From contig CM063287.1 of the NCBI GenBank assembly GCA_032173965.1, forward strand, positions 7,569,859-7,633,858: DNA of 64,000 nucleotides, written 5' to 3'. Under the pieces are notes generated by a model that had not been told where the DNA came from, did no database searches, and was given only the letters and a program-made list of their open reading frames with translations. This DNA is from Sitta carolinensis (Eukaryota > Chordata > Aves > Passeriformes > Sittidae). The first letter of the stretch is position 1. Each line of letters begins with the position of its first letter. The position numbers were made by a program, and so were the translations under genes. Positions 38,001 to 49,965 of this stretch are shown here, in pieces.

Positions 38001-40697
38001 ATCCCATCAGTCCTCCCTACAGACTTTGTATTCTCTGCAGAGCCTCATGGCGTGAGAAGAGGCAAGGATTAATCGTATCTAGCAGCTGGTGGGAACTTCC
38101 CCTGAGCTGGGCAGGGACAGGTTCTCCAAAGGTGATTGTTTTCCCAGCAGGGTGCTGGGCTGCTCCCAGATTTACCAGGTTAAGTGATGTCTGGGGTGGG
38201 TGTTAGCACCTGTGTTATCCCTGGTGTCCAGCTGGCCTTCCAGGAGCCAGATGGGAGGCTGGGATGTCCCACAGTGTGCACCTGCCAAGGCCTTGCAGCT
38301 TCCTACAGCACAGCCCAGGGGCTTTCAGCCCACCCTTGTTCCTCCCAGCAGCCCCCCATCCACCCCCCATCTGCCTCCGTGCAGCAGATGAATTCCATGA
38401 CTTGAATCAGAGATTTTCTCCCAGATGTGAGGAATCCCAAAGGCAAGATGTGACCCTTAATGTTCCATCTTCCCTGTTTTTATTTCTTTGGATGTGTTGT
38501 TAAAATACTAGCCTATTCTAGGGAGTTGTAAGAAATGTCTAAAGGTAATTTTGGTAATGTATTTGATGTTTTCACTGCCTCATGAGTTGGTTATGGTGAG
38601 AGTGGAAGCAGATTGTTAGCACAGAGAGTGACTTCAGCTATTCCAGAGCTAAGTCAGCTCTTTCATGTAGCCAGTGGGAGGTTACATTTAAAACTCATGA
38701 AGATAACCCTGAAAAGACTAGATTAGTTCTGATGTGTTATTCCAGCCTTTACCCATTATACAAGCAGCAGATGGTTCATCATGTTATATTTTATTGACCT
38801 ACAGGAAGTGAGAGAAGAGGTGTTTTTGTCACTCCTACTTGCTACAAAGCCTAGAAAAGTTGCTTTTAGCTGTAACCAGTGACTTCAAATTGGGTATCTG
38901 TCTTGTTTAATGAGGAGAGGAAAAGAATAAAAAAAATCAATGAAAGTAGGGTTTGTAAATATATTATCTGAATCCCCTGGGCTTATTAGGTAGGATAGTC
39001 TTGTAGACAGCAAGATCCATATGGAAATCCTTGAGGTAATTTCATGCAGTGTTGTTCCATACTTGTAATTCTTTGGCTGTGCAGATGATTTCCTATCTGA
39101 CCAGACTAAGTAAGTCGGGTGAGTCACCCATTAAGAGGATTAAGTGCTTCTGGCTAGAAGAAAGCAGAGACCAAGCTTTCATGTGTGGCGTGGAATCGAG
39201 CTGGTGTGATAAAAGGAATGCAAAAAACAATCTAATTTTCATTTCTGACATGCTTAGATAACAGAAGAATTTGTAGCTGCTCTATTTTAAATGGGAAACA
39301 TAAATGGCTTACAAAGGACCATTCAGGGGTAAATCAAGTTCAGAATATAAACTAGATTCCTAAAAGCAACCTTTGTAACTTTTCTGAGAGTTATTCTCCT
39401 GAAACAAATGGCAGTCTGGACCTGTCAGTCTCTTGAATGTTTTATAGCCTTAAAAAGTTACATCAAAAATCTGCTTTGACAAAATTCTGACCTTAGGGCA
39501 TAGGAACTCCACTTTTTTTAGCCTGTACAGAGAAACAGTTCTGTCCAAGCCAAATTTGGACAAATGGAGACTGGGAAACATGGCTGCAGTTCCTGGAAGT
39601 GTAAACAAAACCCATCAGATGTGCAAGTGGCATACCTCAGTAAAGTCTACAGATGAGCCATAAAGCTGGAAGGAATTTATGGACTTACTCATTTCAATCA
39701 GCAGGGCACAGGTGGCATTTATATGTCAAGGACTGAAGCCACAGGGATGAAGAGACATAAAAATGGACTAGTAACAATCCTGATTCATATCCAGCTTTGA
39801 TCTGTTTGGATGCCTGGAACCTTCAATGGGAAGTTGCATATATTTAATGTAAATAATTTCTGAGTTATGAAGACTCTGCAAATTGCTTGACAGGTTATAT
39901 CCCCAAGGAAAATTTTGCAAAGTGAAGAGCTCTGAGGTATCAAATTTCCTTGGGGTGGATTTTGAGAGCCTGTGTTGCAGCCAGTGGCTGTCCAACTTTA
40001 CTGTTCCTTGATACGTACCTTGAATGGGTCACCTTTGTGTGCATCCTCTTCAGATCTCACAATTTACAGGAGGATTGCTGGTGCTTTTTTCCTCTAGTAG
40101 ACAAGCCAGGTGCTGTCATTTCACACAGAAAAAAACAAAGAGAGCACATTTTAACAACCCAGAAAAGGCAGTTTATTTGAAAATCCTCTAGAATTACGCT
40201 TGGTACTTAGGGCAAGATGCCTTAAAAGCAGGCAAATATAGTTTGAGGCCAAGGTAAATGTTGGAGACCTCATGCCTCAGTCTATCATCTCTACTGTGAC
40301 GAGGCACAGCAGCTTCCTGATGAAATGAGCTTGCTCAGTGAATTTCAGCTGGCACTCAGTGTGTTTTTCAACTGGGAAATTTCTTGTCAGCTCTGTAACA
40401 GCTTTCATTGACTGAGCACAGGAGTCCAACCCAGTCAAAGACAACGAAGCAAAAAATAATTGACTTAGAGTAATGCCTGTGTCTTGTGAAAGCCTGCTGC
40501 AGTAAAGAGTAAAGCAAATCTTCTTAAACATTTTTCCTACTTAAGTGCATTTTGAGCTGCTGAAGAAACGTAAACAAACAGCAGTAAATCAGGGACTGAA
40601 TGAAATGTGCATTTGAGCCAATTTTCCTGTGCATCCCAGCAGCTTTACTAAAACAGTATGTCATCTATCTCTTTCATCCGAGAAAGTTTTACCTTCT
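35061..40697. other. Unique non-coding DNA, no gene seen
   Basis: No gene, RNA gene or clear transposon. A C-rich patch lies at about 38220-38390 (CCCCCCATCCACCCCCCATC-type sequence), which yields proline-rich frames by composition. The open frame on the minus strand at 35451-35837 has no domain. Confidence 0.65.
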
Positions 40698-40790
40698 GGG
40701 GTTTTTTTTTTTTTTTGTTGGTTGGTTTTTTTGGGGTTTTTTTTTGTCTTTTTTTTTTTGTTTTTTTGTTTTTTTGTTTTTGTTTTTTTT
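40698..40790. repeat. 93-bp T/G-rich compound low-complexity tract
   Basis: T runs punctuated by G, GG and GGGG (GGGGTTTTTTTT, GTTGGTTGG, TTTTTTTGGGGTTTTTT, then TTTTTTTG units). On the opposite strand it is A/C-rich. It lies 160 bases upstream of a CR1 fragment but shows no sequence link to it. Confidence 0.93.
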
Positions 40791-40950
40791 GCAAACTGAG
40801 CAAATCCCTCGACTTCAAGATTTTTCTGTAGCAAATCCAGTTGGTCTGTTAAAAAAGCATCTTATTATGCATCCATGAACCTTGATGCAGACTTGGGTAG
40901 GAAACAGAGTTAAGCCCTCCTCTGCTGTTGTGGCACCTTTGTGTTACCCT

Positions 40951-41036
40951 TTGCCCACAGAAGCTGTGGATGCCCCATCCCTGGAAGTGTTCAGGGCCAG
41001 GTTGGATGGGACTTTGAGCACAGATCAAGTGAGTGG
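40951..41036 (+). mobile_element. CR1 LINE fragment, 5'-truncated and decayed at its 3' end
   Basis: TTGCCCACAGAAGCTGTGGA leads into the 'tgccccatccctggaagtgttcagg' and 'ccaggttggatgggactttgagca' blocks of the CR1 3' UTR, close to the matching part of the copy at 3519-3688. After TTTGAGCA it decays (GATCAAGTGAGTGGC may correspond to the 'gatctagtggg' block) and the terminal ATTCTATGAT motif is not seen. The copy has therefore lost or diverged from its 3' end. Confidence 0.88.
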
Positions 41037-43092
41037 CAAATGACAGAAAAGGGACAAAAATTTGGTGGTCAGAGACCAAATTGCAGTTTCTTGGAGAGGG
41101 TACTTATTCGTGTTAGGAAATCCAGCCTGCTTGGACTGTATTTCTTCTCATACACTGCAGCCACATCCCAGAGTCCTTGAAGGGGATCCCCTTGCATCTA
41201 ATGTCCTGCTCCATCTGCCTTGCCTGTAGGAATGGGGGTGATGCCCAGTGCACTGGGGTCTGGGCCCTAATGTGTTGTGAATTATTCACAGTCTCACTGG
41301 ATTCAATACAGGAATGGAGGGATTCCAGCACAGAAAGTGTCCATAAATGTGCTAGCTCTGTAGCATGCCTGGACTTGAAATGCAATAGTGGGGAGAAAAA
41401 TAACTCTAATTTACTCAACGAAGGTCAGAAAGAGGGAGCAAATAGTGAAAAATAGCAGAGCGGTGGCTCTAGGAGGTACTTTATCTGATATTCTTAGAGA
41501 AAAGCCCTGCAGAGCTGTGGTTATGTTGAGTTCAAGCCAGTAATTTTTTGATTTTTTTTTTAGCTGTGAGGTTAACTGCAAAGCTGTGTGAAGTCACCCT
41601 GCACTCATGAGCAGTGGCTTGAGGCCTGAGAGCTCAGGGCTGGGCTGGCTGGTGTCAGGTTCCCTCCAAACTGTCCTGCTTAATTTCCCCTTCTCAGCAG
41701 GCAGGTCTTGGCCACCTTTTTCACTGAATGGCAGCTTGGGACAAACCAGGAAATCTTCTATATGAGCTTTGCTTTGAGCAGCCTGTGCATGTCACCAAAA
41801 TTGCCTGCACTGCCCAAGTGATTTTCCTAAATTGCAAGCATGCAGTCATACTGAGAGCATATTTCCTATTTAAGAGCTGGATATGCACATGAGTGGTTTG
41901 GCAAATGTGTTCTGAATAATGAACAAACAGTTGAAAGACCCAGTGTACACTGACCATTCGCAGAGTACAGGCATCATATGTGAGCTGTTATTTTTTACAG
42001 ATTTTTCAACTGGATCTAATATACTTTCTTTCCTTGTCTTGAGGAGAGACCAGGGAATATGCTTGATTTGTTTCTCTCACTGAATGGAGTTTACACTTGA
42101 AAATTACCTGCTGCAGATAAAACTTTGAAAATGGCCCATTCCCTGCCATTTTTTTTCTCTCTCCTTATGGTATCTCATCAAACCTTCAAAGAGTAGAGTA
42201 TTATTTCCAAATTCCCAAGCTACCACACATTACCCTAGGAGCATCTTGCAGCCACAGCTCTGCAAGGTGAGGCATGGAGGGGAATTCCCACTGCTGTTGG
42301 ACACAACATAGAGGAAAGCTGCTGTGCTCTTATTTTAAACAGCTGTGTCTGCTCTTTACTAAAGTTAATAGACCGGTGCAGGATCAACTTCAGTGAAAAG
42401 GTGGTTTCTTCACTCTACTATTGCTAGAAAAAGTTATTCTTTTCTCTTTTTGAATTAATGGTGCTAAATCCTTTCCTCTCTGAGCAGTGAGAGCTGGGGA
42501 AGTAGAGAGCAGTGCACCTGGCAGGTTGTCAGAACTAGGGTTTGCTCACCTCTCAGTGGCAGAGGGCTGTGTTTCCAGGCAGCTGTTGGCAGAGCCCCCC
42601 AGAGCCCATGCAGGGTGCAGTCCAGAGCTCAGATGATTCAGTCTCATTTGCTCTTTCTGGCAGCTCTGCACTCAACAGCAAGAGCTAAACCTCAAAATGA
42701 GCTGCTGTCATAAAGGTGGCTCTAAGGGTAGTTCTTGTTCTGTGCTTGTTCCCTCTGGGCATCCTGGGGGGAGTCTCCTCCTCCTCTGCTGCTGTTTAAG
42801 GCAGGATCTGTGGAGTGTTCAGCATTGCCTGTGTCGTGGCTGCTTCCCTGTGCTCCCAGTGAGGACAGCTTGGGCTGGCAGTGCCTGGCACGAGCTGTGC
42901 CTGTGTGTGTGACATGACCTGACAGCCTGACCCCTCAGCCTGTACCTGCCCTGGGGCTGCCAGGCCCCCTCTGCAAAGCTGTGCTTGCACAGCCCTTGAC
43001 TGCAAGCCACAGGGCTCCTGGGACTGATGTTTGGTTGTTTGCCAGGTGGCACATGTGATGCCTTAAGTTTCATCTTTTATATTTTTAGATTC
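41037..43092. other. Unique non-coding DNA with a GC-rich patch
   Basis: No gene. A GC-rich patch lies at about 42560-43030, low in CpG, and gives overlapping domain-less frames on both strands. Nothing else is recognisable. Confidence 0.65.
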
Positions 43093-43512
43093 TGTGCTGG
43101 TTTAGTGTGTAGCTCTGGGTTTCATATTAAGGGCTACTAAGCTCACTTCACAGAGTAGGCAGACAAAACAATTCCTTTTCAAGCTGGGCACCGAGGACAA
43201 CCAATACAACTTTCAGGCTCAAGAACAAAAACAATGGTGAAGTGAAAAGAAAAACTGAGGATGGAGCTCCATAACCTGAAGCTATAATTGGACAATTAAC
43301 TCCAATATGCTGATGGACCAGAACTTATCGAAGTGTGGCACCTCGATGATTGGTCATCCATTCTGTGACCCTTTTTGGGTTCACCTTGGGTGTGGCCCAG
43401 CTGGGCTCTTGTGCTGCCCAGGTGTGCCCATTGAGGCCTTTTCATAAATCCCTGCTTTATCCTTTAGCACTGTCTAGCCTCTGTTCCAGGCCAGCCTCCA
43501 GAAGGCATCTCA
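43093..43512 (+). mobile_element. Solo LTR of an endogenous retrovirus, ERVL-like
   Basis: This is about 420 bp, from TGTGCTGGTTTAGTG to GGCATCTCA, so it starts with TG and ends with CA as LTRs do. The distal part reads TTTTCATAAATCCCTGCTTT, then TAGCACTGTCTAGCCTCTGT and TCCAGGCCAGCCTCCAGAAG. This is a run I recognise as the R/U5 style of songbird ERVL-class LTRs, with a CAAT-like GATTGGTCA upstream. No internal retroviral region or second LTR flanks it, so it is a solo LTR left by recombination. The adjacent five bases (GATTC on the left, TGAAG on the right) do not match, so either the boundaries are off by a few bases or the target duplication has decayed. Confidence 0.72.
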
Positions 43513-43763
43513 TGAAGCAGAGTGTGTGGGAGTGCTGGAATGGATTTGGGCACCAGCAGGGCTGTGCCCATGGCCTGCCCTGGCTTTGGAGGAGAAGGCA
43601 AACCTGGGCTTGGCAGCAGGAAGCAGACACACTCCAACTTCCTTTCAGAAATGATAACACTTCTCTGCCCCCCTCACCTTCCTCCCAGGTGCTTGAGGCT
43701 GTTACCATTTTGATGTATTTGAATTAGATGATTCTTGTGTTTATTCTTTCAGGTGCTTTCTCC

Positions 43764-43766
<3 letters not shown>
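43513..43766. other. GC-rich unique sequence next to the LTR
   Basis: Short non-coding stretch between the LTR and the T43 tract. The open frame at 43350-43727 begins inside the LTR and runs out here; it has no retroviral or cellular domain. Confidence 0.6.

Positions 43767-43820
<54 letters not shown>
43767..43820. repeat. T43 homopolymer plus (GT)5
   Basis: Forty-three uninterrupted T followed by a short GT dinucleotide run and GGTTTTC. Preceded by TTTCTCCCCC. Compound simple repeat; the length may be unreliable in an assembly. Confidence 0.95.
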
Positions 43821-44726
43821 GTTTTCTCAACATGATATTTGAAATTATACCTTGAGGTGCTTCAAAAGTGAATGCTTTCCCTGCAGCAAACCTTGGCAAG
43901 GCATAGGCACAAATATACACATTTTCTATTTTGATGTTGTGTGCAGTAAGTGATATCTAAGCTTCCTCATTGCTTATTTTTATCCACTTTACCCATTTTC
44001 ATCCTCTGTTGCTACATTGCAGCTTTCCTAACCCTTCTCCCTTCCTGTAGCAAAAAAGGACATTCAGATGAAGAGATATTTTTCAGCTTTTGGAAAGTTT
44101 ACATTTTTTGGTTGTCCTTTTCAAAAGTGAGATTACTAAAGGTAAAAAATAAAAGAAAAAAGCATGAATGATTATATTACACGCAGTGAAAGCTTTAAAG
44201 TGTAGGTTTTTAAGCTCCCTGCTGTGAGATTTTCTGGTGGGGGAGTGGGAGGGGAATGTATTAAAAAAACTATTGAAGAAATGAGCATTTGCTGTTAAAG
44301 ACATAACTGAGAACTCAGTGTTCCCCAGCACCAGGATTTGGATGATTAGCAAGGAAACAGTTGAGTATTCTGGTGAATACCATAAAGGTGATCAGGCAGA
44401 ATTTGGTTTCTAGCTGCTTCTGGAAGTTATTAAACTCTATTCCTATTCCATAGATTACACTCCCAGATGAGTGTAGTTTGAGGTCAAAGGTTACCAAGAA
44501 TCAGGAACAATCAGCAGACTGGGATTGTTGCTTTCCAGAGCTGCCTTTTTACCTTGGGCAGGCATTAATTTCTCATGCTGTTGGATAAGAGGCATTTTAT
44601 TGTTTGCCAAGTCATTCAGTAGCTGAAGGTCTGAGCCAAATGTGTCCACCACACATTACCCATGGAGAAAAGAGGATTTCACCCTCCCAAGAACCCTGTG
44701 ACAAGGAAGGCTTATGTTCCTGGTGA

Positions 44727-44764
44727 AACTGGTGATGTTTGGCTTTGGAGGAACTGGTGATGTT
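44727..44764 (+). repeat. 13-bp direct repeat, period 25
   Basis: AACTGGTGATGTT at 44727-44739 recurs at 44752-44764. The spacer GGCTTTGGAGG also resembles its neighbourhood. Minor local duplication. Confidence 0.9.
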
Positions 44765-46955
44765 GCCAAGGAATGCTTTGCTCCTCCACAGGCAAGGCAG
44801 TTTTATGGGATGGAGTCATAACACCATAGGATTTTTGCATCCCAGCAAACAGGTTTGTACCTGTGTCTCCATCTGCTCCCCCCTACAGGCTGAGCCAGCT
44901 AGGTGAAACAATGCAGCATTTTCATTTCTTGCTGTAGGGCTTGAGAAATTCATGACCAGTTACTGATGCTTATTTATATTTGGGTGTAAAAACTATATCA
45001 AATGTGCTTTTATTACCATTTGTTCCAATAAAAAGGTAAAAATACATAATCTAAATGTAAATTTGTCAGTGAATAAAAGCAGGCAGCAAAAAATAGCTAG
45101 AAAGTTATCAGTCTTGTTGAACATGAAATAGTATGGAAAAAATATCGTAAATGCATACAGAAGGAGAAATGGAAGAAAATACATTTATTTTGAAAAAAAT
45201 TTGCAAAGAAGCAGACAATTGTACTCCATTCTGTCAGAACATATAATAAGCTCTCCTGATTCTTCAGGGAAGACTCTCAAGGTAATTTTCTGTAGCTTTT
45301 AAAACAGTAAACAATAAAATCTAAGAATGAAACATGGATTACTCCTCTCAGGAGCAGCTGCTACTTTAGGCTTTCTCAAAACCCATGTCAGTAGAACTTC
45401 TTGGCCACTATGTTAGGAACAAGAAACGTGTATTTGCCATTAAGATCATCTCCAGAAGAGCAAAGCAAGGCACTAAGAAGATACTTGAAATGACAGGTAG
45501 CTTTTTAGCAGCACAGAGCATTCTGGCATGCTGCTTCTAAAAGTCTGCATGGCTGGCGTGCAGACCAGAACTCATGTAAATGTAACTTCATTCACGATTT
45601 TAAAAAGGAGCCCATAAAGTCTTTGTGTGAAAGCTGTGTCCTTTGCTGTGCTTATACGTGCTGGGTGGTGCTGCAGGGTAATGTTCTGTTTACCTCCATG
45701 TGCTGCAGATCCTGGCTAATTCCAGAAAAACACGTCTCCCCTGGTGCCAGAGGGAACTCCTGAGGAAGCTCAACTAATGAAACTGCTTTCTTCTTGACTT
45801 GGGTCAATTCCTTTTAAAACTCAGCTACAGATGGAGTGTTTTGCTGATTCCGCACACACCAAAGTGATTTCTCTGCTTTTCCCCCTTGAAGCCTTTCCCC
45901 TTTTCCCCATACCAAGTATTTGTTAGGATTCACCTGCAGAAGACAGCTGCAGCGACCATCATCTGGGTTCTGTAAAGTGCCAACCTTTGTTCTGTTACTC
46001 CCCGTTTCTGTAAAACTCCCAGGAAATTCCTGACCTTTGGGAGGCAGGAGATATGGGCATGGTTCATGTTGCATTATTGAGTGGCTCCTGTACCAGCAAA
46101 GTCCCTTGCCTTTTTCCTGCTCCTGCCTGGCCAGCGAGTGGGCTCAGCAGCAATCTGGGTTTGCAGTTTGGGTGAATCAGAGTGTGCTGTGTGCCAGGTG
46201 AGCAGCATCTCAGAAATGAACCCAGGGAACTTGTGCAGAGCCCCTGTACCTTGTCAGCCCCTGGCCAGCACTTTGCAAAAGCACATCCCTTTGTCTCTTA
46301 TGGCCCTTAAAAAGGCTATTTTTCAGCTTTGAAATACTGCTTGAAGTCATCAATAACTGGGAGTTATAGGGTGCTTCAAGAGCTGCTTTCTAGAAGGTTT
46401 CATGACACCTGGAGATACACCTTTATGTTTAACCCCTGTGTAAGGGAACAAACCAGACTCAATTTAGGGGCTTTTCTATGCAGTAGTAATATTTTGGACA
46501 GTTAAAATTCTCACAATCTAATCTGAGGATAAAAAAGTATTTATCCTATCTGATTGCATTTCAGAGTGGGTTTTGGTCCTTTTTTTAGTATGTGGTGGTA
46601 GTTGTCTTGTTTCAATGTGAGTTAGGAGATAGTGCTCAGATTAAAAAGTTCTTTGAACTTGTTTGAAGATGCACATTATAAGAAAGACAAATTATTTTTA
46701 TTCTAGATTGGAAGAGTAGATTAGAGCAATATTTTAATAGTAATTTATAACAAAAATATTGGCTTTTATTACTTGTAAAAATATTCGGAGGATGCACCAA
46801 GGACTTTAAACCAGGATAAATATCAAAGCAAAAAGGGAGCTCTAGTTACTAGTTAGTGTTACATTAGAGTAAAAATCCTTTGGTTCATATTCTTGGTTTT
46901 ACATTGCAAGTCTTGTATTTGGATAGTGGCCTTTCCTTCCTCCATAAAACTTGTA

Positions 46956-46973
46956 TTTTTTTTTTTTTTTTTT
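46956..46973. repeat. T18 homopolymer
   Basis: Run of 18 T after CTTGTA and before AATAATTC. Confidence 0.93.
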
Positions 46974-47409
46974 AATAATTCTCCTTTGTCCAAATGCAGA
47001 GCAATGTGACTTAAGGTCCTGCCATGTCAGAGGCAAAGGTTTTAAGGATTTAGTCACTGTTGAAATGGCTGTTGCACTCCCAGGCCCCTCAGCCTCTGGG
47101 GAACCAAACATTTGCATGGAATTCGAGGGTGGCAATGAGACAGTCAGGCAGGGTCAGACCAGGAGTGCTGGAACTTGTCCCTTTCATGTTGGCTGCTGGC
47201 CCTTCTTTTTCTGGGAAGATACTTAGTGTCTTTCCTTCAAGGAGTGCGTTTGATTTTGATTCATATGAAACAGCATGGAAATGGGATTGAAGGGATCAGT
47301 TACTAAATTGTGTGTCCTTTACCTTTTATTAGAGGTGTTAGTTCACATCTTGATGAAGGATGCATGATGTGATCACAGAAATAGAATAGATCTAACTCTT
47401 TTAAAATGC

Positions 47410-47780
47410 CTTTTACCGATTTCCTTTTGCCATAAAGTGTGAATTATTGACGAGCCCCAGGCCTTGTGTCACACCTACTCCTCTGGTTTAACAGCCCTCT
47501 CCTACATGCCCTTGTTGCTATGGCGCTCCATTTCACAGCTACAGTGCCTTATATATTGTAATAAGTGACATATGCTCAAGGCAGCCCAAAAAAGTCAGCT
47601 CACTGCCAATTGTTGCCTTTGAATTCTTTACTTAAGCAAAAAAATTATAGGGTGCAAGGCAACGAGAAGATTGACTACTGGCAAAGCATAGATCTACTGG
47701 CAAAAGTGCTCAGGAGATAATTATTCCTGTGCTACCTTCCTCTTGAAAAATGCATTATGGGATCAGGGATTTGCCTAGAA
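47410..47780. promoter_or_regulatory. Candidate conserved non-coding element with an X-box-like site
   Basis: This repeat-free, high-complexity block holds GTTGCTATGGCGCT at 47514-47527, close to the RFX-family X-box (consensus GTTGCCATGGCAAC). It also has TTATTGACGAGCCC near 47446, GATAATTATTCC near 47716 and a TTGAAAAATGCATTATGGG stretch near 47742. It keeps CpGs in a CpG-poor area. No open frame spans it. Enhancer function is inference; only the motifs are directly visible. Confidence 0.33.
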
Positions 47781-48542
47781 GTGAGTAAAACCACAGTTTT
47801 CTCAGATAGAGATTATCATATTTTGTTGGGGGTTTTTTTTGTTCGTTTTAGTTACAAGCAAATAAACAAACCTATTTCCTATGCTGGTTTCCTTCTGTTT
47901 TCTGAGTAAATAATGGCAGGAAGAGTGATTATGTCTTTAATGTGTGTGAGATCTCAGATGTTTTTGTGCAACAATTGAAATTAAAAAATATGGATTTTTA
48001 AAATCAGAAAAAAAAACAAGAAACTTTCTGTTACCTCTTTTCTTACAATAGCTTGTATTCTGCACGTTATTTTGCAGAGAACTGCCAGGATTATTTTTAA
48101 AAAATGAAAAAGAAAAAAAGAAAACAAAACTTCTGTCTTGAGAATTGGATCTTTAGTGTTCTGGGTAAATTTTTGGGATGGTGCTATCCTTGTTTCAGAA
48201 GCATAGGCTGCTGTCTATTAAGACAGCTGCCCATCTAAAGAACATTTTCAATTGCAGTTATAGGAACATGCACATTCATTCTAGTGCTAATGAAAAATTT
48301 AATAAAGCTACATTTATTCACTGAATACTAAGGGTGTTAATAACAAAACATACATTATTAATGCCGAATCAAGAGAAATAATAGAAACATATAAAGTAGT
48401 ATTTGACAGGAGCTGCTGGAAGATGTCAGAGCAATGGGTCCAGGTGTAAATCAATTCTTGGTATGTTAAAACACAGCTGTGAGGGGTCTTTCTAGATGTG
48501 TATTAATGCTAACACCATGCTGAAGCAAAGTATGCCCAAATA
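47781..48542. other. Unique AT-rich non-coding DNA
   Basis: Contains A- and T-rich low-complexity patches (47826-47840 and 48090-48130), nothing else recognisable. Confidence 0.6.
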
Positions 48543-48567
48543 TTTTTTTTTTTTTTTTTTTTTTTTT
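48543..48567. repeat. T25 homopolymer
   Basis: Uninterrupted run of 25 T between CAAATA and ACTCAAAATATGG. Confidence 0.95.
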
Positions 48568-48659
48568 ACTCAAAATATGGACTATAAAATTGGGAAATAC
48601 ACCTGATCTTAAAGTTCCTGTTCTCACCAATTAATGGAATTGAAGCAGAGGCCAGCAGT

Positions 48660-49170
48660 TCTCCTGATGCTCAGGTGGGCATGCTCTGTGATGGGCTGCC
48701 CACCCTGCTGGCAGCCTGAGTGGGAGCACTGAGCCTAGAGCTGCCCCAGACACGCTTTAGAGGAAGGGTTAAGTGTCCAGTCTTGGTGGACATTGAATTT
48801 TCCAGCAGTGGTGACTCCTCCAGAGGGCGTAACTTAGCATATCCTCCCATGGGAGGGCTGGTGCCTGGTTTTGTCACACTTGCTGACCCTCTCCTCACTG
48901 TTGTTGGAGGTTTAATGGCCCAGTCCTTGCCTGGCTGCTTGGAGCTCTGTGCTCAGCTCTGTGCCCAGCTGGCTCTCCCCTGTGAAGCCCTGCTGCCAGG
49001 CAGCTGCAGCTGTGCCTGGTGCTGGCCCCTCAGCTCCCCACGGTGACAGTGCTGCTGCTCCCCTGCCTGGCCACGAGCCAGCCCTGCTGCCAGCACAGAG
49101 CCAAGCACACCTCTGTGTCTCCTGTGCTTTTCCCCTGGGTCAGCCTGTGATGTTTATCTGGTGAGCAGGA
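48660..49170. other. GC-rich patch, CpG-poor
   Basis: C/G-rich sequence (CTGCCAGGCAGCTGCAGCTG and similar) yields overlapping open frames on both strands, such as 48720-49046 (+) and 48671-48898 (-). CpGs are rare, so it is not a CpG island, and no frame has a recognisable domain. Composition explains the frames. Confidence 0.6.
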
Positions 49171-49965
49171 GTAACCTTAAAAATAACTCTCAGGAAGAAG
49201 TCTAACTCTGGCTTTGTTCTGTCTTTAACCTCAGGCAGACTGTGTCAGCAAGAGACTTGGAAATTATTTTTTTTTCCCTCATACCAGCTTTTTTTTAACA
49301 GATAGCACTGTACTGAGACCCAAAGACATAGGCTGTATTCCCAGCTCTGATGTTTTTGGTAGCTCTCTTTATCCCTTTCCAAACCTTCCACCATGTATCT
49401 GGCTTGTCATACACCACCCCTCTTGGGCATCAATTCTCTGCTCTTTGCCGCACAATTTTCCACAACCTACCAAGTCTCTGCTGGGATCTTCTGGTTGCAT
49501 ACGAAAGATAAACAACAAAACTAAAAAAGAAATTGATAATAGGACCAATCTCAATATTTTTTTTTCAAAATATCCTACCAAAAAGCCTTAATAAAACACA
49601 AGAGGGGTAGACAGTGAGAAGCACAGGCCTTATTTTAGCAAGAGTCAAAATTATGTGTGTGCATGCAAAGCAGCTGCCAGGCAGAACCTAACTCCATGGA
49701 AATTTCTGATCTTCTAAAATGTGTTTTCAACCCAAAATGGACAAAGGCTGCATTTTGACAACCTTATGGCTGAAATGTTTCTAGTTTTTGTTATGTCAGA
49801 TCATTTTTCAGAGTACACAAGATAATTCCTTGCAGGGAAACAAAATAGCAATCTTTTTTTGGAATAGGGTCAAGGCTCTATGATCTAAACATCAAATAAC
49901 ATCCATTATTAAGCAGGCTGTATAAATAACAATTGCCACTAAGTTCTTTCACTCATTACATCCTT
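49171..49965. other. Unique non-coding DNA
   Basis: Nothing recognisable. A stretch near 49318-49360 vaguely recalls a tRNA-derived SINE (MIR-like B-box) but was rejected. Confidence 0.6.

Larger units (their letters stand above)
43821..47409. other. Unique non-coding DNA, no gene seen
   Basis: No exon or transposon recognised. A 13-bp direct repeat AACTGGTGATGTT lies at 44727-44739 and 44752-44764. A T18 tract lies at 46956-46973. Open frames are short and domain-less. Confidence 0.65.

Noticed and set aside
43350..43727. Retroviral protein remnant overlapping the LTR
   Set aside because: The frame begins inside the LTR and encodes nothing retroviral; it is a chance frame in LTR and flanking DNA.
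49310..49375. MIR-like SINE core near TATTCCCAGCTCTG
   Set aside because: Only a short B-box-like similarity; the core and tail of MIR are not present.
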